Assembly (NCBI GenBank): GCA_023389005.1 | Contig: JAEWFE010000242.1 | Location: forward strand, 1-14,713 | DNA: 14,713 nt | Source of the DNA: Bacillota bacterium | Lineage (GTDB): Bacteria; Bacillota; Bacilli; Lactobacillales; Enterococcaceae | Reading direction: 5' to 3' | The notes under the pieces: generated by a model | The model's input: the letters and a program-made list of their open reading frames with translations, nothing else | Database searches by the model: none | What the model was told of the DNA's origin: nothing | Position numbers and translations under genes: made by a program | Shown: positions 1 through 8,115 of the stretch, in pieces | How positions within the stretch are numbered: position 1 is the stretch's first letter | Layout of the letters: each line of letters opens with the position of its first letter

Positions 1-823
1 CTTCGCGGTAAGTCATACCATACCAGGTGTCTTCACTCTTGATGACTTTGACTTGGATTTCATCTTTGGCTAATAATTCACCCACCAAGATTGGCAATAG
101 GTATTCGCTGCCTGTTGGATCTTGAGGTACTTCCTTTTCAAAGAATGCTTCAAAGCCTTTTTCTAATACTGGGATGAAATCAGGTGTTAAGCCCCACATA
201 TTCATCGATACCAAAGATTCTACATCTAGCGTGCGGCCATTTGATTCGGCACCGTCTGCTGTTTTGACGATATTTTTGGTTTCAACGACATCGCTTAGGT
301 ACCCGTCTTTCATATGACAGATTCCACGAGTGACGCCACCATTGTCTGATAAGGTGTTTTTCAAGATAAATCCAGCCATGCAGTAAGTTGGATTTTCTTG
401 GATTAGGTAATCATGTAATTGTTGATAAATTTCTTGTCCATAGTAATCATCGGCATTGATAACCACAAATGGCTCAGTCAAGTGTTCTTTCGCAGCTAAA
501 ACGGCTTGTCCTGTTCCCCATGGTTTGGTGCGTTCAGTTGGTAGTTCACCAGGAATATTTTCTAATTCTTGGTACGCATAGGCAACTTTAACATTATGTA
601 AGGCGCAGACTTTCTCGATACGGTCGCCAATGACTTCTTTAAATTCTTTGGCAATGTCTTTACGGATGATAAATACGATTTTGGTAAAGCCCGCCTTAAT
701 CGCATCATGTATGCTGTAATCCATAATAATATGTTTGTTTTCATCAACGGTTTCTAATTGTTTGATACCCCCGCCAAAACGACTGCCAATCCCTGCAGCC
801 ATAATCACTAGTGTAGTATCCAT
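1..823 (-). CDS. Sugar nucleotidyltransferase, 3' end beyond the window
   Basis: This gene probably encodes a sugar-1-phosphate nucleotidyltransferase, which couples a sugar phosphate to an NTP to give a cytoplasmic NDP-sugar. It starts at ATG 823, is preceded by AAAGGA ten bases upstream, and stays open to base 1, giving about 274 residues with no stop. The N terminus reads MDTTLVIMAAGIGSRFGGG: the AAGxGSRFGG nucleotide-binding loop, followed by K and Q at residues 21-22. A VINADDYYG segment near residue 120 is the metal/nucleotide-binding acidic patch of the family. It is the last gene seen in the run, 18 bases after the SDR gene. Its G+C (26 of 60 in bases 241-300) is clearly higher than that of the genes before it, so it looks like a conserved flanking gene rather than part of the variable cassette. 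The sugar and the nucleotide cannot be read from the sequence. Confidence 0.85.
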   Translation of the reverse strand, partial: MDTTLVIMAAGIGSRFGGGIKQLETVDENKHIIMDYSIHDAIKAGFTKIVFIIRKDIAKEFKEVIGDRIEKVCALHNVKVAYAYQELENIPGELPTERTKPWGTGQAVLAAKEHLTEPFVVINADDYYGQEIYQQLHDYLIQENPTYCMAGFILKNTLSDNGGVTRGICHMKDGYLSDVVETKNIVKTADGAESNGRTLDVESLVSMNMWGLTPDFIPVLEKGFEAFFEKEVPQDPTGSEYLLPILVGELLAKDEIQVKVIKSEDTWYGMTYRE

Positions 824-841
824 AAATCTTCAATCCTTTAA

Positions 842-1915
842 CTAAAAAATATACATTTGTTTCATCATTCTTCTGTATGATTCTTCTAAATCAACAGATG
901 GATACCAACCCAGCAACCTTAATTTTGAAGAATCTAACTTGATTCTCGAATCGTTTGCATATCCATAGACATTTGTAGTAGGGATATCTTTAATAACTTC
1001 AATAGATCCCTTTGCTATTTTATCACAAACTAACTGTGCCATTTCATAAATTGTCATATGAGTATTCTCGTTAGAAACATTATATGCCTCACCATTTTTA
1101 CCTTCCAACATAATTAGTATAATACCTAATAAAGCATCCCTTAAATAACAGTAATTCCCCTCTGATTTACCTTCTGTGTGCAACACAATATTTTGATTAT
1201 TAATAACACTATTTGCAAACTGTGCAAAAACACGATTCTCACCAGGAAGAATTCCAGCACCAAATGTTTGAGATAATCTAGCTATTTTTACTGGAATATC
1301 ATATTCTGTATTATATGCAATACACATATTTTCGCATATGCGTTTACTTTCTGGATAATTACTTCGCACGTCTAGAGGATTAATATATCCCATCATTGTT
1401 TCATCTACCAGGGTTGTTTGTTGGTTTGAAAATTTTCCATATACTTCCATTGAAGAAATATATACAAAACTTGCAACCTTTGATATTTTGGATACTTCTA
1501 ACATATTTCTTGTTCCTTCAAAAGAGGTATTTAATGTCATGATTGGTTTTTCTATCATTATTTTTGAATTTGTAATGCTTGCAGTGTGAATAACATAATC
1601 ATATTTAACCGTAGAAACTTTTTGGATAAATTCATCATCTAGTAAATCTATATTTATAATTACTAAATCTTTTCTAGTTAAAAGATTGTTAAACATAGAA
1701 GATGCTTTTTTTTGATTTCGCACTAATGCATAAACCTTCATATTTAGATCTTTAATTCTATTAATATAAAGCAATAGCCTAATTAAGTTAGAACCCACCA
1801 ATCCTGTTGATCCACTAATAAGAATGTTTTTGTTTCGAAACTTTTCAAAATCAATGTTGAAATTCGAAATATATTCAAAGTCTTCCATTAATATAGTATT
1901 TTTGCTTTCGTACAT
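842..1915 (-). CDS. Extended short-chain dehydrogenase (NAD-dependent epimerase/dehydratase family)
   Basis: This 357-residue protein is an extended SDR, a cytoplasmic oxidoreductase or epimerase acting on a nucleotide-activated sugar or polyol. The Rossmann loop GSTGLVG lies near residues 35-41, the active-site serine region is YISSMEVYG near 152-160, and the YxxxK catalytic motif is YPESK near 187-191. Its length is normal for the family. The ATG at 1915 has AGGAG eight bases upstream, and the gap to the stop of the preceding cytidylyltransferase gene is three bases, so the two are probably co-translated. The cytidylyltransferase and TagF-like neighbours suggest that it reduces or modifies a CDP-linked or phosphorylated ketose to a polyol, as proposed for the SDR partners in pneumococcal arabinitol- or mannitol-phosphate capsules. 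That role is inferred from context; an ordinary NDP-sugar epimerase is the alternative. Confidence 0.85.
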   Translation of the reverse strand: MYESKNTILMEDFEYISNFNIDFEKFRNKNILISGSTGLVGSNLIRLLLYINRIKDLNMKVYALVRNQKKASSMFNNLLTRKDLVIINIDLLDDEFIQKVSTVKYDYVIHTASITNSKIMIEKPIMTLNTSFEGTRNMLEVSKISKVASFVYISSMEVYGKFSNQQTTLVDETMMGYINPLDVRSNYPESKRICENMCIAYNTEYDIPVKIARLSQTFGAGILPGENRVFAQFANSVINNQNIVLHTEGKSEGNYCYLRDALLGIILIMLEGKNGEAYNVSNENTHMTIYEMAQLVCDKIAKGSIEVIKDIPTTNVYGYANDSRIKLDSSKLRLLGWYPSVDLEESYRRMMKQMYIF

Positions 1916-1918
1916 GTT

Positions 1919-2644
1919 TTAATCTCCTAAAAATATTTGTTGATTTTCTCTAGCATCATATAAAGCCCTAAATGTATAAAAATCATCAGGAGTAGTAATC
2001 TTAATATTTTCATTTGGTCCTATAACAACATTTAATTTATATCCATAATATCTCATCATCGAACAAGAATCTATAAAATCAATTTTATTTTCATTCAATG
2101 CATTAGTATGTGCAGAAAAAATATCTCTCAACCAAAAACTCTGAGGTGCTTTTGCGAATCTAGACTTTTCCCTACTAGGAACTTCAGAAACTGTATTTTC
2201 TTCATCTACTAGAATAACAGTTTCTTTTGCAACAGTACATGTTATTGCAGAATTATTTTTTTTCACCATTTCTATATTATCTGAAATAAGTTTTTCATTT
2301 ATCAACGGCCGAACCCCATCATGAATTAATACAATATTATTTTCTAAGCCATATATTTCTTTTGCTGCTACTAATCCGTTATAAATTGATAGTTGTCCAT
2401 TTTTTCCACCTGGCACAATTTTTTTTATTTTATCAAGTCTGTATCTATATTTCATTTCTTCCATATAATCTATCCATGACTCAATACAAACTACAATTAT
2501 CCCATCTATACTATGATGATTTTGAAAATTTTCAATTGTATGCACAATTATTGGTTTACCATGTACTAATAAAAATTGTTTAGGTTTATCTTTTGAATTC
2601 ATCCGTGTACCTGATCCACCAGCAAAAATCACAGCAATATTCAT
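1919..2644 (-). CDS. IspD/TarI-like cytidylyltransferase
   Basis: This 241-residue enzyme belongs to the IspD/TarI family, which transfers CMP from CTP to a phosphorylated alcohol or sugar to give a CDP-linked product. The CTP-binding loop GGSGTRM is at residues 9-15, followed by KPKQF near 20-24. The IHDGVRP motif lies mid-protein, and GPNENIKITTPDDF near the C terminus is the family's conserved end. The length matches TarI (about 240). The ATG overlaps the stop of the TagF-like gene by one base (TAATG) and a GAGG-containing binding site precedes it, so translational coupling is likely. Sitting between a polyol-phosphotransferase and an SDR, it more likely makes CDP-polyol for the polysaccharide than the isoprenoid precursor made by true IspD. 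The substrate (ribitol, arabinitol, mannitol or glycerol phosphate, or a ketose phosphate) is not determinable here. Confidence 0.88.
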   Translation of the reverse strand: MNIAVIFAGGSGTRMNSKDKPKQFLLVHGKPIIVHTIENFQNHHSIDGIIVVCIESWIDYMEEMKYRYRLDKIKKIVPGGKNGQLSIYNGLVAAKEIYGLENNIVLIHDGVRPLINEKLISDNIEMVKKNNSAITCTVAKETVILVDEENTVSEVPSREKSRFAKAPQSFWLRDIFSAHTNALNENKIDFIDSCSMMRYYGYKLNVVIGPNENIKITTPDDFYTFRALYDARENQQIFLGD

Positions 2645-3816
2645 TATTTCTCAACCTCTTTCTCATTATTTATTATTGACTTAATTTTATTAGCAATTAT
2701 ATTTGCTGAAATACCCGTCTCATAACTTTCATATTTTTCAAAAAAAGAAGATATTTTTTTTGAATATTCAACAGCATCGAAATTATCAATTAAACTAATA
2801 AGTTGCTCAATAGAAAAAGCCCTTGGAAAAGGATACTCTTCAAAAATAGGTGAGATTCCTCTATACGACTTATATTCTTGATAATCAGGTACATAAAGAA
2901 ATATCGGTTTTTTTAAAAGTGAAAAATCAAATGCAGCTGAAGAATAATCAGTTATCAAAAAGTCAGAAACTATAAGCAAATCTTGAGGATCTGGATATTC
3001 AGATAAATCAATTACTTTTTCTGAAATTAATTCAGATGAATCAAATTTTACATTTGGGTGTAGACGAAGCAAAATAATTACATTATCATAATCATTTTCT
3101 AAAGCTTCAATTAGATACTCAAAATTAATTCTATAAACATCCTCGTCTCCATTATCTCTATATGTAGGCATATAAAGAAATACTTTTACGTTTTCATTAA
3201 TATTTATTTTTTTTCTAATTTCGTCATTTCTTTTTTTTGTATATACAGAATTTAAAAGTGAATCATTTCTTGGTAATCCAACTCTCATAATTTCAGTTTC
3301 TTTATTTAACCAAAAAAAATTTCGCATCTGAATTTCTTGTAGTTTATTCCCTGAAAGGATTAAATCACAGAAATATCCATCTTTTTTAGCTTTCTTTTTA
3401 TAATCAGTACTTAAGTGTTCAACAATTTCACCCTCAGCTAATTTAGGACCATATGATCCATGCCAAGTTTGTATGTAAAACTGTTTTTTTCTTTTACTAG
3501 GTTTCATTGTATTTCGAATGTTATCAACCCATACTTTTGCTGTTCGCAATTCAAAATAAGCACGTAATGTACCAATTTTTACTTTTCTAATTCTTTTTGG
3601 AGTATACACGCTATACGAACTAACTAACCACACCATATCAATATCATCACTCATTAATAATTCATCAGCTATATATTTAGGATTATCTCCAAAACCTTTA
3701 CCGTTGAAATTTGAAAATACAACTTTGTTATTTTTTAGAGGCATCAATAAAACTGGGCTCGTAATGATATTAAATAATATTTCTTTCAAAATAATATAGT
3801 ACCTTTTTAATTTCAT
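2644..3816 (-). CDS. TagF-like CDP-glycerol/polyol phosphotransferase
   Basis: This gene encodes a 390-residue member of the CDP-glycerol glycerophosphotransferase family (TagF/TarF/TarL type). These peripheral membrane enzymes transfer a polyol phosphate from a CDP-polyol to a glycan acceptor. Visible family signatures are QTWHG at residues 116-120 with the catalytic-type histidine 119, MPTYRD at 216-221, RLHPN at 251-255 and TDYSS at 289-293. An upstream in-frame ATG at 3873 lies inside the preceding gene and lacks a binding site. The ATG at 3816 has AAAGGA nine bases upstream and is the better start. The next two genes could supply its CDP-polyol, so it probably decorates the repeat unit with a phosphodiester-linked polyol. 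The coding strand holds at least three runs of eight A or T, possible slippage sites. Confidence 0.87.
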   Translation of the reverse strand: MKLKRYYIILKEILFNIITSPVLLMPLKNNKVVFSNFNGKGFGDNPKYIADELLMSDDIDMVWLVSSYSVYTPKRIRKVKIGTLRAYFELRTAKVWVDNIRNTMKPSKRKKQFYIQTWHGSYGPKLAEGEIVEHLSTDYKKKAKKDGYFCDLILSGNKLQEIQMRNFFWLNKETEIMRVGLPRNDSLLNSVYTKKRNDEIRKKININENVKVFLYMPTYRDNGDEDVYRINFEYLIEALENDYDNVIILLRLHPNVKFDSSELISEKVIDLSEYPDPQDLLIVSDFLITDYSSAAFDFSLLKKPIFLYVPDYQEYKSYRGISPIFEEYPFPRAFSIEQLISLIDNFDAVEYSKKISSFFEKYESYETGISANIIANKIKSIINNEKEVEK

Positions 3817-3854
3817 ACAAACAAATCCTTTCAAAATGATGCTTTTATAATTAT

Positions 3855-4727
3855 TTATTCTGTCTGCAACCATTCATATATTTTTTCAATAATTGCATCA
3901 TCTTCCGAAGATTGAAATTTCCTACAGAATAACATGTCAGAGTAAATGATAGACTCAAAATCAGAAATTCTAAAAGTATATGGTCGTCCACGATCCCAAT
4001 CTATTATTCTCATTATAGCAGAATATGAGTTATCAAATTTTGTACGGTAAAGATTATCTTTAAATTTGGAGTTAATTACTAGAGTTTGTAAAAATATTTC
4101 ATCCGGACAATTAGTAAATTTAAAATGTTTTCTTATCCACTCTTCGTTCTTAACAACATACCTAGCTAAATTATCTGTAATACTAAACCAGTTAGCACCC
4201 TTTTGAAAAAAAATATTTTTTGATCTATTAATACGAATAATTTTCTGAAAATAAAGCAAGGCTTTTTCCAAAAAGTTTATGAACGTAAATCCACCTCTAC
4301 CAACATATTTTTGTAACAAATGATAATACCTAACCCTATTTTCAAAAGTAAATACCTCACTTTGAAAGTTTATAAATTCTTTACCACTATGCTCAGAAAA
4401 AAAATGATGAATATATTTCTGAGACTTTATTGGTAAGTCTTCTCCAGAAAGCAAATGATAATAAGCATATTTCTCATTATTTATTGCTTCTCTCAGCAAT
4501 ACCAGTTCTGCATTTACTTGACTGTAGTCTCCCCAAATTACATTTGTTCTTTTTACGAAATACAGCCGCGACTCTTTTACTAGTTTTTTTAACTCATTTT
4601 TTTCGAAATTAAGATACTTAGAATCAATATGGATATAAATATCATTTTCAGCATAATCAAGTAATTCAAGCAATCTTTTCAATCCATTATCTACTTTATG
4701 AATCATTAATAAATATGCATGTTTCAA
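3855..4727 (-). CDS. GT14 core-2/I-branching-type glycosyltransferase
   Basis: This gene probably encodes a family GT14 glycosyltransferase (Branch domain), an inverting enzyme that adds a side-branch sugar. With the start chosen here it is 290 residues. The N terminus MKHAYLLMIH is typical of bacterial members, IHID lies at residues 32-35, and the signature HLLSGEDLPI is at 91-100. A GANWFSIT segment follows in the second half. The open frame extends to GTG 4736, but that GTG overlaps the AGAAGGTGA binding site itself. TTG 4727 sits eight bases after the GG of that site and gives the family's usual N terminus, so I prefer it. The Wzx gene stop at 4733 lies inside the same binding site, which suggests coupling. 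The donor is unknown; a GlcNAc or similar branch is a guess from eukaryotic relatives. Confidence 0.85.
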   Translation of the reverse strand: MKHAYLLMIHKVDNGLKRLLELLDYAENDIYIHIDSKYLNFEKNELKKLVKESRLYFVKRTNVIWGDYSQVNAELVLLREAINNEKYAYYHLLSGEDLPIKSQKYIHHFFSEHSGKEFINFQSEVFTFENRVRYYHLLQKYVGRGGFTFINFLEKALLYFQKIIRINRSKNIFFQKGANWFSITDNLARYVVKNEEWIRKHFKFTNCPDEIFLQTLVINSKFKDNLYRTKFDNSYSAIMRIIDWDRGRPYTFRISDFESIIYSDMLFCRKFQSSEDDAIIEKIYEWLQTE

Positions 4728-4732
4728 CAATA

Positions 4733-6175
4733 TCACCTTCTTATATACTGTCTTAAATCATTAATATTTTTGTTTGTACTTAATCTTATATAAAAATAAG
4801 ATAAAGATATATATATAAGCGCACCAATTACTATTAAAATTATTAAATTGATAAAAGAAACAACAAGGATTTTTTTAATTAGTTCAATAACGACTAACAT
4901 TATTAATCCTATAAATAAAAATACAATTCCCTGCTTTATATAAGAAAATATGGGGAGTTCCCTCTCAACAAACAAAATTTGAATTAATGACATTAAAAAT
5001 TCAGCAGCAACAGTACCTATTGCCGCTCCGTACGCTCCATAAATTGGAATTAAATTAATGTTAATAATGAAATTAACAATCGCTCCCAGTATTAAAGAAT
5101 ATGTATATTCTTTATCTCTTGCTCTCGGAATTAGATATTGTGTTCTGACTATATTACCTAATATTGAAAATAAAAATGCTGGCGAAAGTATTGCAATTAA
5201 TATCCCTGAAACAATAAAATCTTTCCCCCAAAATATTATAGAAAAATAATCTGATACAGCAATTAAACCAAACATTAAAGGGCTTGATATGAAAAAAGTA
5301 AATATCATTGTTTTTTCAATGTACGAAATACTTAACTTTTCATTGCCTTGTGCAAGCAAAGCTGCTGTTCTAGGTAACATCACAGCACCAAGAGCACTGA
5401 TTAACGATTTTGGAATCTCAATAATTTTATTTGCGTTATCATAGTATCCAACTTCAGAAACTGTACTATATATACCAATCATTGATTTATCCATATTAGT
5501 AAAAACGCTAATTGCTAAAACTGGAATAAATAAAATCAAAATTCCCCTTATATGTTTTTTAATATCAAGAATAGTTATTTTAACAAATTTCACTGCCTCG
5601 TATAATTGTTTCCACATAATCAGTTGAGATAATAATCCTACTAACGAATTGATGAGCGAATAGACAACTAGATCATTTTCGTTTTTAACAAGCACAAATA
5701 TAAGAACTAAACCTAAAACTTTAACAAATGTATTCCTAAAAACTATTAATTTAAAATCTTCTTTACCATAAAAAAACCAAGTAATGTCAAACATATTTGT
5801 TAAAATACAAAATATTTGAATAAAAGCTATATTAGTATATTTATTAACAAAAAATAGCACATAAAAAATGTAGGATATGCTTAAAATTAGCCCCATAAAA
5901 AATTGAATACAGTATATCCCCCAAAATGATTTTTCTACATTTTTCACATCTGAATTTAGTACTTTTGCAATAGTTCTATTACCATAATTACCTATACCTA
6001 ATAGCACAAACATAGAAAAATATACTGATATCGACAATGTATATGACTGAATTCCTAAATTTTTAGCACCAAGTACCCTTGATAAATATGGAGAAGTTAT
6101 TAACGGAATTATCATGCCTATCATTTGATAAAGTATATTATAGATAAGATTCTTTTTTAGATTTACTTTGCTCAT
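4733..6175 (-). CDS. wzx: Wzx-type repeat-unit flippase
   Basis: This 480-residue, strongly hydrophobic protein is a polysaccharide flippase of the PST/MOP family, which moves undecaprenyl-diphosphate-linked repeat units across the cytoplasmic membrane. The N terminus, with YNILYQMIGMIIPLITSPYL near residues 12-31 followed by RVLGAKNLG, is the usual opening of Wzx proteins. Further hydrophobic stretches run through to the C terminus and are consistent with 12-14 membrane helices. The length is typical. The start ATG 6175 lies nine bases after the previous stop. The nearest AAAGGAA site is about 17 bases upstream, so initiation probably depends on coupling. One flippase and one polymerase in the same run define a Wzx/Wzy-dependent pathway. 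The gene is very poor in G+C (11 of 60 in 5701-5760), as variable capsule genes often are. Confidence 0.93.
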   Translation of the reverse strand: MSKVNLKKNLIYNILYQMIGMIIPLITSPYLSRVLGAKNLGIQSYTLSISVYFSMFVLLGIGNYGNRTIAKVLNSDVKNVEKSFWGIYCIQFFMGLILSISYIFYVLFFVNKYTNIAFIQIFCILTNMFDITWFFYGKEDFKLIVFRNTFVKVLGLVLIFVLVKNENDLVVYSLINSLVGLLSQLIMWKQLYEAVKFVKITILDIKKHIRGILILFIPVLAISVFTNMDKSMIGIYSTVSEVGYYDNANKIIEIPKSLISALGAVMLPRTAALLAQGNEKLSISYIEKTMIFTFFISSPLMFGLIAVSDYFSIIFWGKDFIVSGILIAILSPAFLFSILGNIVRTQYLIPRARDKEYTYSLILGAIVNFIININLIPIYGAYGAAIGTVAAEFLMSLIQILFVERELPIFSYIKQGIVFLFIGLIMLVVIELIKKILVVSFINLIILIVIGALIYISLSYFYIRLSTNKNINDLRQYIRR

Positions 6176-6184
6176 TTTACAAAT

Positions 6185-7123
6185 CTATATATTTCCTTTC
6201 AGAATATTATTATAAAAATTATTTCCATCAGAATAATTAATATGACGACTTAATTTATGGAAACTTGACATTTTCTGAATTTCTATCCATCTTTTTTTAG
6301 AAAATTCATTTTCTAATTCTAAAGAAAGAATATGGGGACTTTGGTTATTAAATGTCGGAATATGTTGATATGTATCTGAATATTTTCGGAAAGCCATTGT
6401 TAAAAAGAAATGCAATAGGAAATAATGACATAAATAATTATTTTCCTTCCAGTACAGTCTTAACAGATAACGTGTTAATCCAATAACTTCATTGTTTGAT
6501 TTAGACTTTATTAACCAACTTGAACAAATAATAGGAGAAAATGCTCTATTATCTAAAGAGATTTGTTTATAAATAAATATATCATCATTCAATATATGCT
6601 TCATATCATCACAATTATCTGATACAAAAACAGTTGAATCGATCCAAATTCCTCCATATTTATAAAGTAATTCAATTCTCAGTATATCTGAAAAATGCGT
6701 ATTAGTTATTATTCCTTTTTCCCATTTTTCAATAATATATTCAGGTAATGTTATATATTGTGAAAAGTTATCTTTAGTAATAACTTTCATCGAATAATCG
6801 TAGTCATAAAAAGATTGAGATACAGAATTAATACAAGCTTGTACAATTTCTGGTGCGTTATCAATCCCTTGAAGCCAACAAGTCCATATTATTTTATTTA
6901 CATCTTGAAACTCATTTGTTTTTTTGTAGGCAAATATATCGTCTTTATACGTATAATACAATTTTTTATATATTTTTTTCTGAAAGTAAACATTCTCAAT
7001 ATCATAATCTAAGCCAGTGAAAATAATTTGATTATTCCGTATTTTTTGTTTTGTTCTTTCAATTAATACTCCTTCATCTAGTGCTTTTTTTATTTTTTTT
7101 ATTACCATTTTTAACATCGCCAT
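6185..7123 (-). CDS. GT32/Caps_synth family glycosyltransferase
   Basis: This 312-residue protein resembles the capsular polysaccharide synthesis glycosyltransferases related to GT32 (sugar-binding region containing DXD). The domain opens with KIIWTCWLQG near residues 77-86. The core signature is HFSDILRIELLYKYGGIWID from 143 to 162, where D146 and D162 correspond to the nucleotide-sugar/metal-binding acidic residues. The protein is probably a retaining cytoplasmic enzyme that adds one sugar of the repeat unit. The frame is open to TTG 7144, which overlaps the preceding gene. ATG 7123 has AAGGAT seven bases upstream and is the better start. The first 15 residues are rich in K, M and I and could lie on the membrane. 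Donor and linkage cannot be read from the sequence. Confidence 0.84.
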   Translation of the reverse strand: MAMLKMVIKKIKKALDEGVLIERTKQKIRNNQIIFTGLDYDIENVYFQKKIYKKLYYTYKDDIFAYKKTNEFQDVNKIIWTCWLQGIDNAPEIVQACINSVSQSFYDYDYSMKVITKDNFSQYITLPEYIIEKWEKGIITNTHFSDILRIELLYKYGGIWIDSTVFVSDNCDDMKHILNDDIFIYKQISLDNRAFSPIICSSWLIKSKSNNEVIGLTRYLLRLYWKENNYLCHYFLLHFFLTMAFRKYSDTYQHIPTFNNQSPHILSLELENEFSKKRWIEIQKMSSFHKLSRHINYSDGNNFYNNILKGNI

Positions 7124-7140
7124 TCTTTTTATCCTTATAT

Positions 7141-8112
7141 TCAATAATAAATATTTCCTTTTTTTATTATATACTTAATCTTTCCAGCTAATCCAATATT
7201 AATGAAGCCAATTAAAGATTGTAAAAGTGAAAAGAAATCATCTTTATCCAAATTAAAATTACATCTAAATTCCCTTTGTAATTCAGCATAATAATCAGGT
7301 GAAATTAATTTATTATCTTTTGCTATTACTGATATTATCCATCTTTGATAAGCTTTTTTGGCAAGTTTTACTAATTCAAAATCTTTTTTTTGATTGTAAA
7401 ACTCTATTCGTTTTTTATTTAGCTCTTGTTTCATCTGAATTTTATGTATATTCATCGTTGATTGCACAATACTTCCTTGTCTCTGAACGTAAAAATATAA
7501 AGGTTCTTTTACAATAGATACTGATAAATCTTGATAATATAGTTTAAAACTTAACAACTCATCTTCGTACAATTTTCCAACATCAAAAGAAACTTTGTCA
7601 AATAAACTTTTTCGGTATAATTTATTCCACGCTACCACATATCTATATCCATCTTTCTTCAACATATTTTTTAGTAATTGCTTTGAGCCAATTACTATTT
7701 CATTATCATCTGTCAATACTTCCTCTAGTATTACTCCTTGCTCTGTTGTAATAAAAAAAGAACAAACAGAAATATCTGTATTATTTTTTATAGTCGAATC
7801 ATACAAACGTTGCAAATAATCTTCATGGATATAATCATCACTATCCACAAAAGCAACAAATTCACCTACGGCATTTAATATACCTACATTTCTTGCATCT
7901 GATAAACCACCATTTTCTTTTTTTATCAGCTTTATTCTTTTATCAATTTGACAATAAGACCTACAAATTACACCACTTGAATCTGTACTTCCGTCGTCTA
8001 CTAAGATTACTTCAAAGTTTTGATATGATTGCTTAAGAATGCTATCAATACATTTTTCTAGATAACTTTGAACATTATAAACTGGAACAATTACACTAAT
8101 TAGATCCTTCAT
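7141..8112 (-). CDS. Family 2 glycosyltransferase (first of two listed by position)
   Basis: This 323-residue protein is a GT-A fold, family 2 inverting glycosyltransferase that adds a sugar to the lipid-linked repeat unit on the cytoplasmic face. The N-terminal signature SVIVPVYNVQSYLEKCIDSI is followed by VDDGSTD at residues 38-44, ENGGLSDARNVG in the 60s-70s, and the metal-binding DSDD at 90-93. The C-terminal part shows no clear membrane helix. The ATG at 8112 lies three bases after the stop of the neighbouring GT2 gene, with GGAG ten bases upstream inside that gene's last codons. It shares the domain layout of the neighbouring GT2 but differs widely in the C-terminal half, so the two probably use different acceptors or donors. 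The specific sugar is unknown. Confidence 0.92.
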   Translation of the reverse strand: MKDLISVIVPVYNVQSYLEKCIDSILKQSYQNFEVILVDDGSTDSSGVICRSYCQIDKRIKLIKKENGGLSDARNVGILNAVGEFVAFVDSDDYIHEDYLQRLYDSTIKNNTDISVCSFFITTEQGVILEEVLTDDNEIVIGSKQLLKNMLKKDGYRYVVAWNKLYRKSLFDKVSFDVGKLYEDELLSFKLYYQDLSVSIVKEPLYFYVQRQGSIVQSTMNIHKIQMKQELNKKRIEFYNQKKDFELVKLAKKAYQRWIISVIAKDNKLISPDYYAELQREFRCNFNLDKDDFFSLLQSLIGFINIGLAGKIKYIIKKGNIYY

Positions 8113-8115
8113 AGC

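Noticed and set aside
562..747. 61-codon minus-strand frame starting with MMKTN
   Set aside because: It is an alternate frame of the nucleotidyltransferase gene, whose true frame is open from 823 to the left edge.
2362..2583. Short plus-strand frames antisense to capsule genes (2362, 4430, 5058, 6815, 7299, 7595, 9745)
   Set aside because: All are antisense inside confident genes, low-complexity and hydrophobic because of AT-rich codons, without binding sites.
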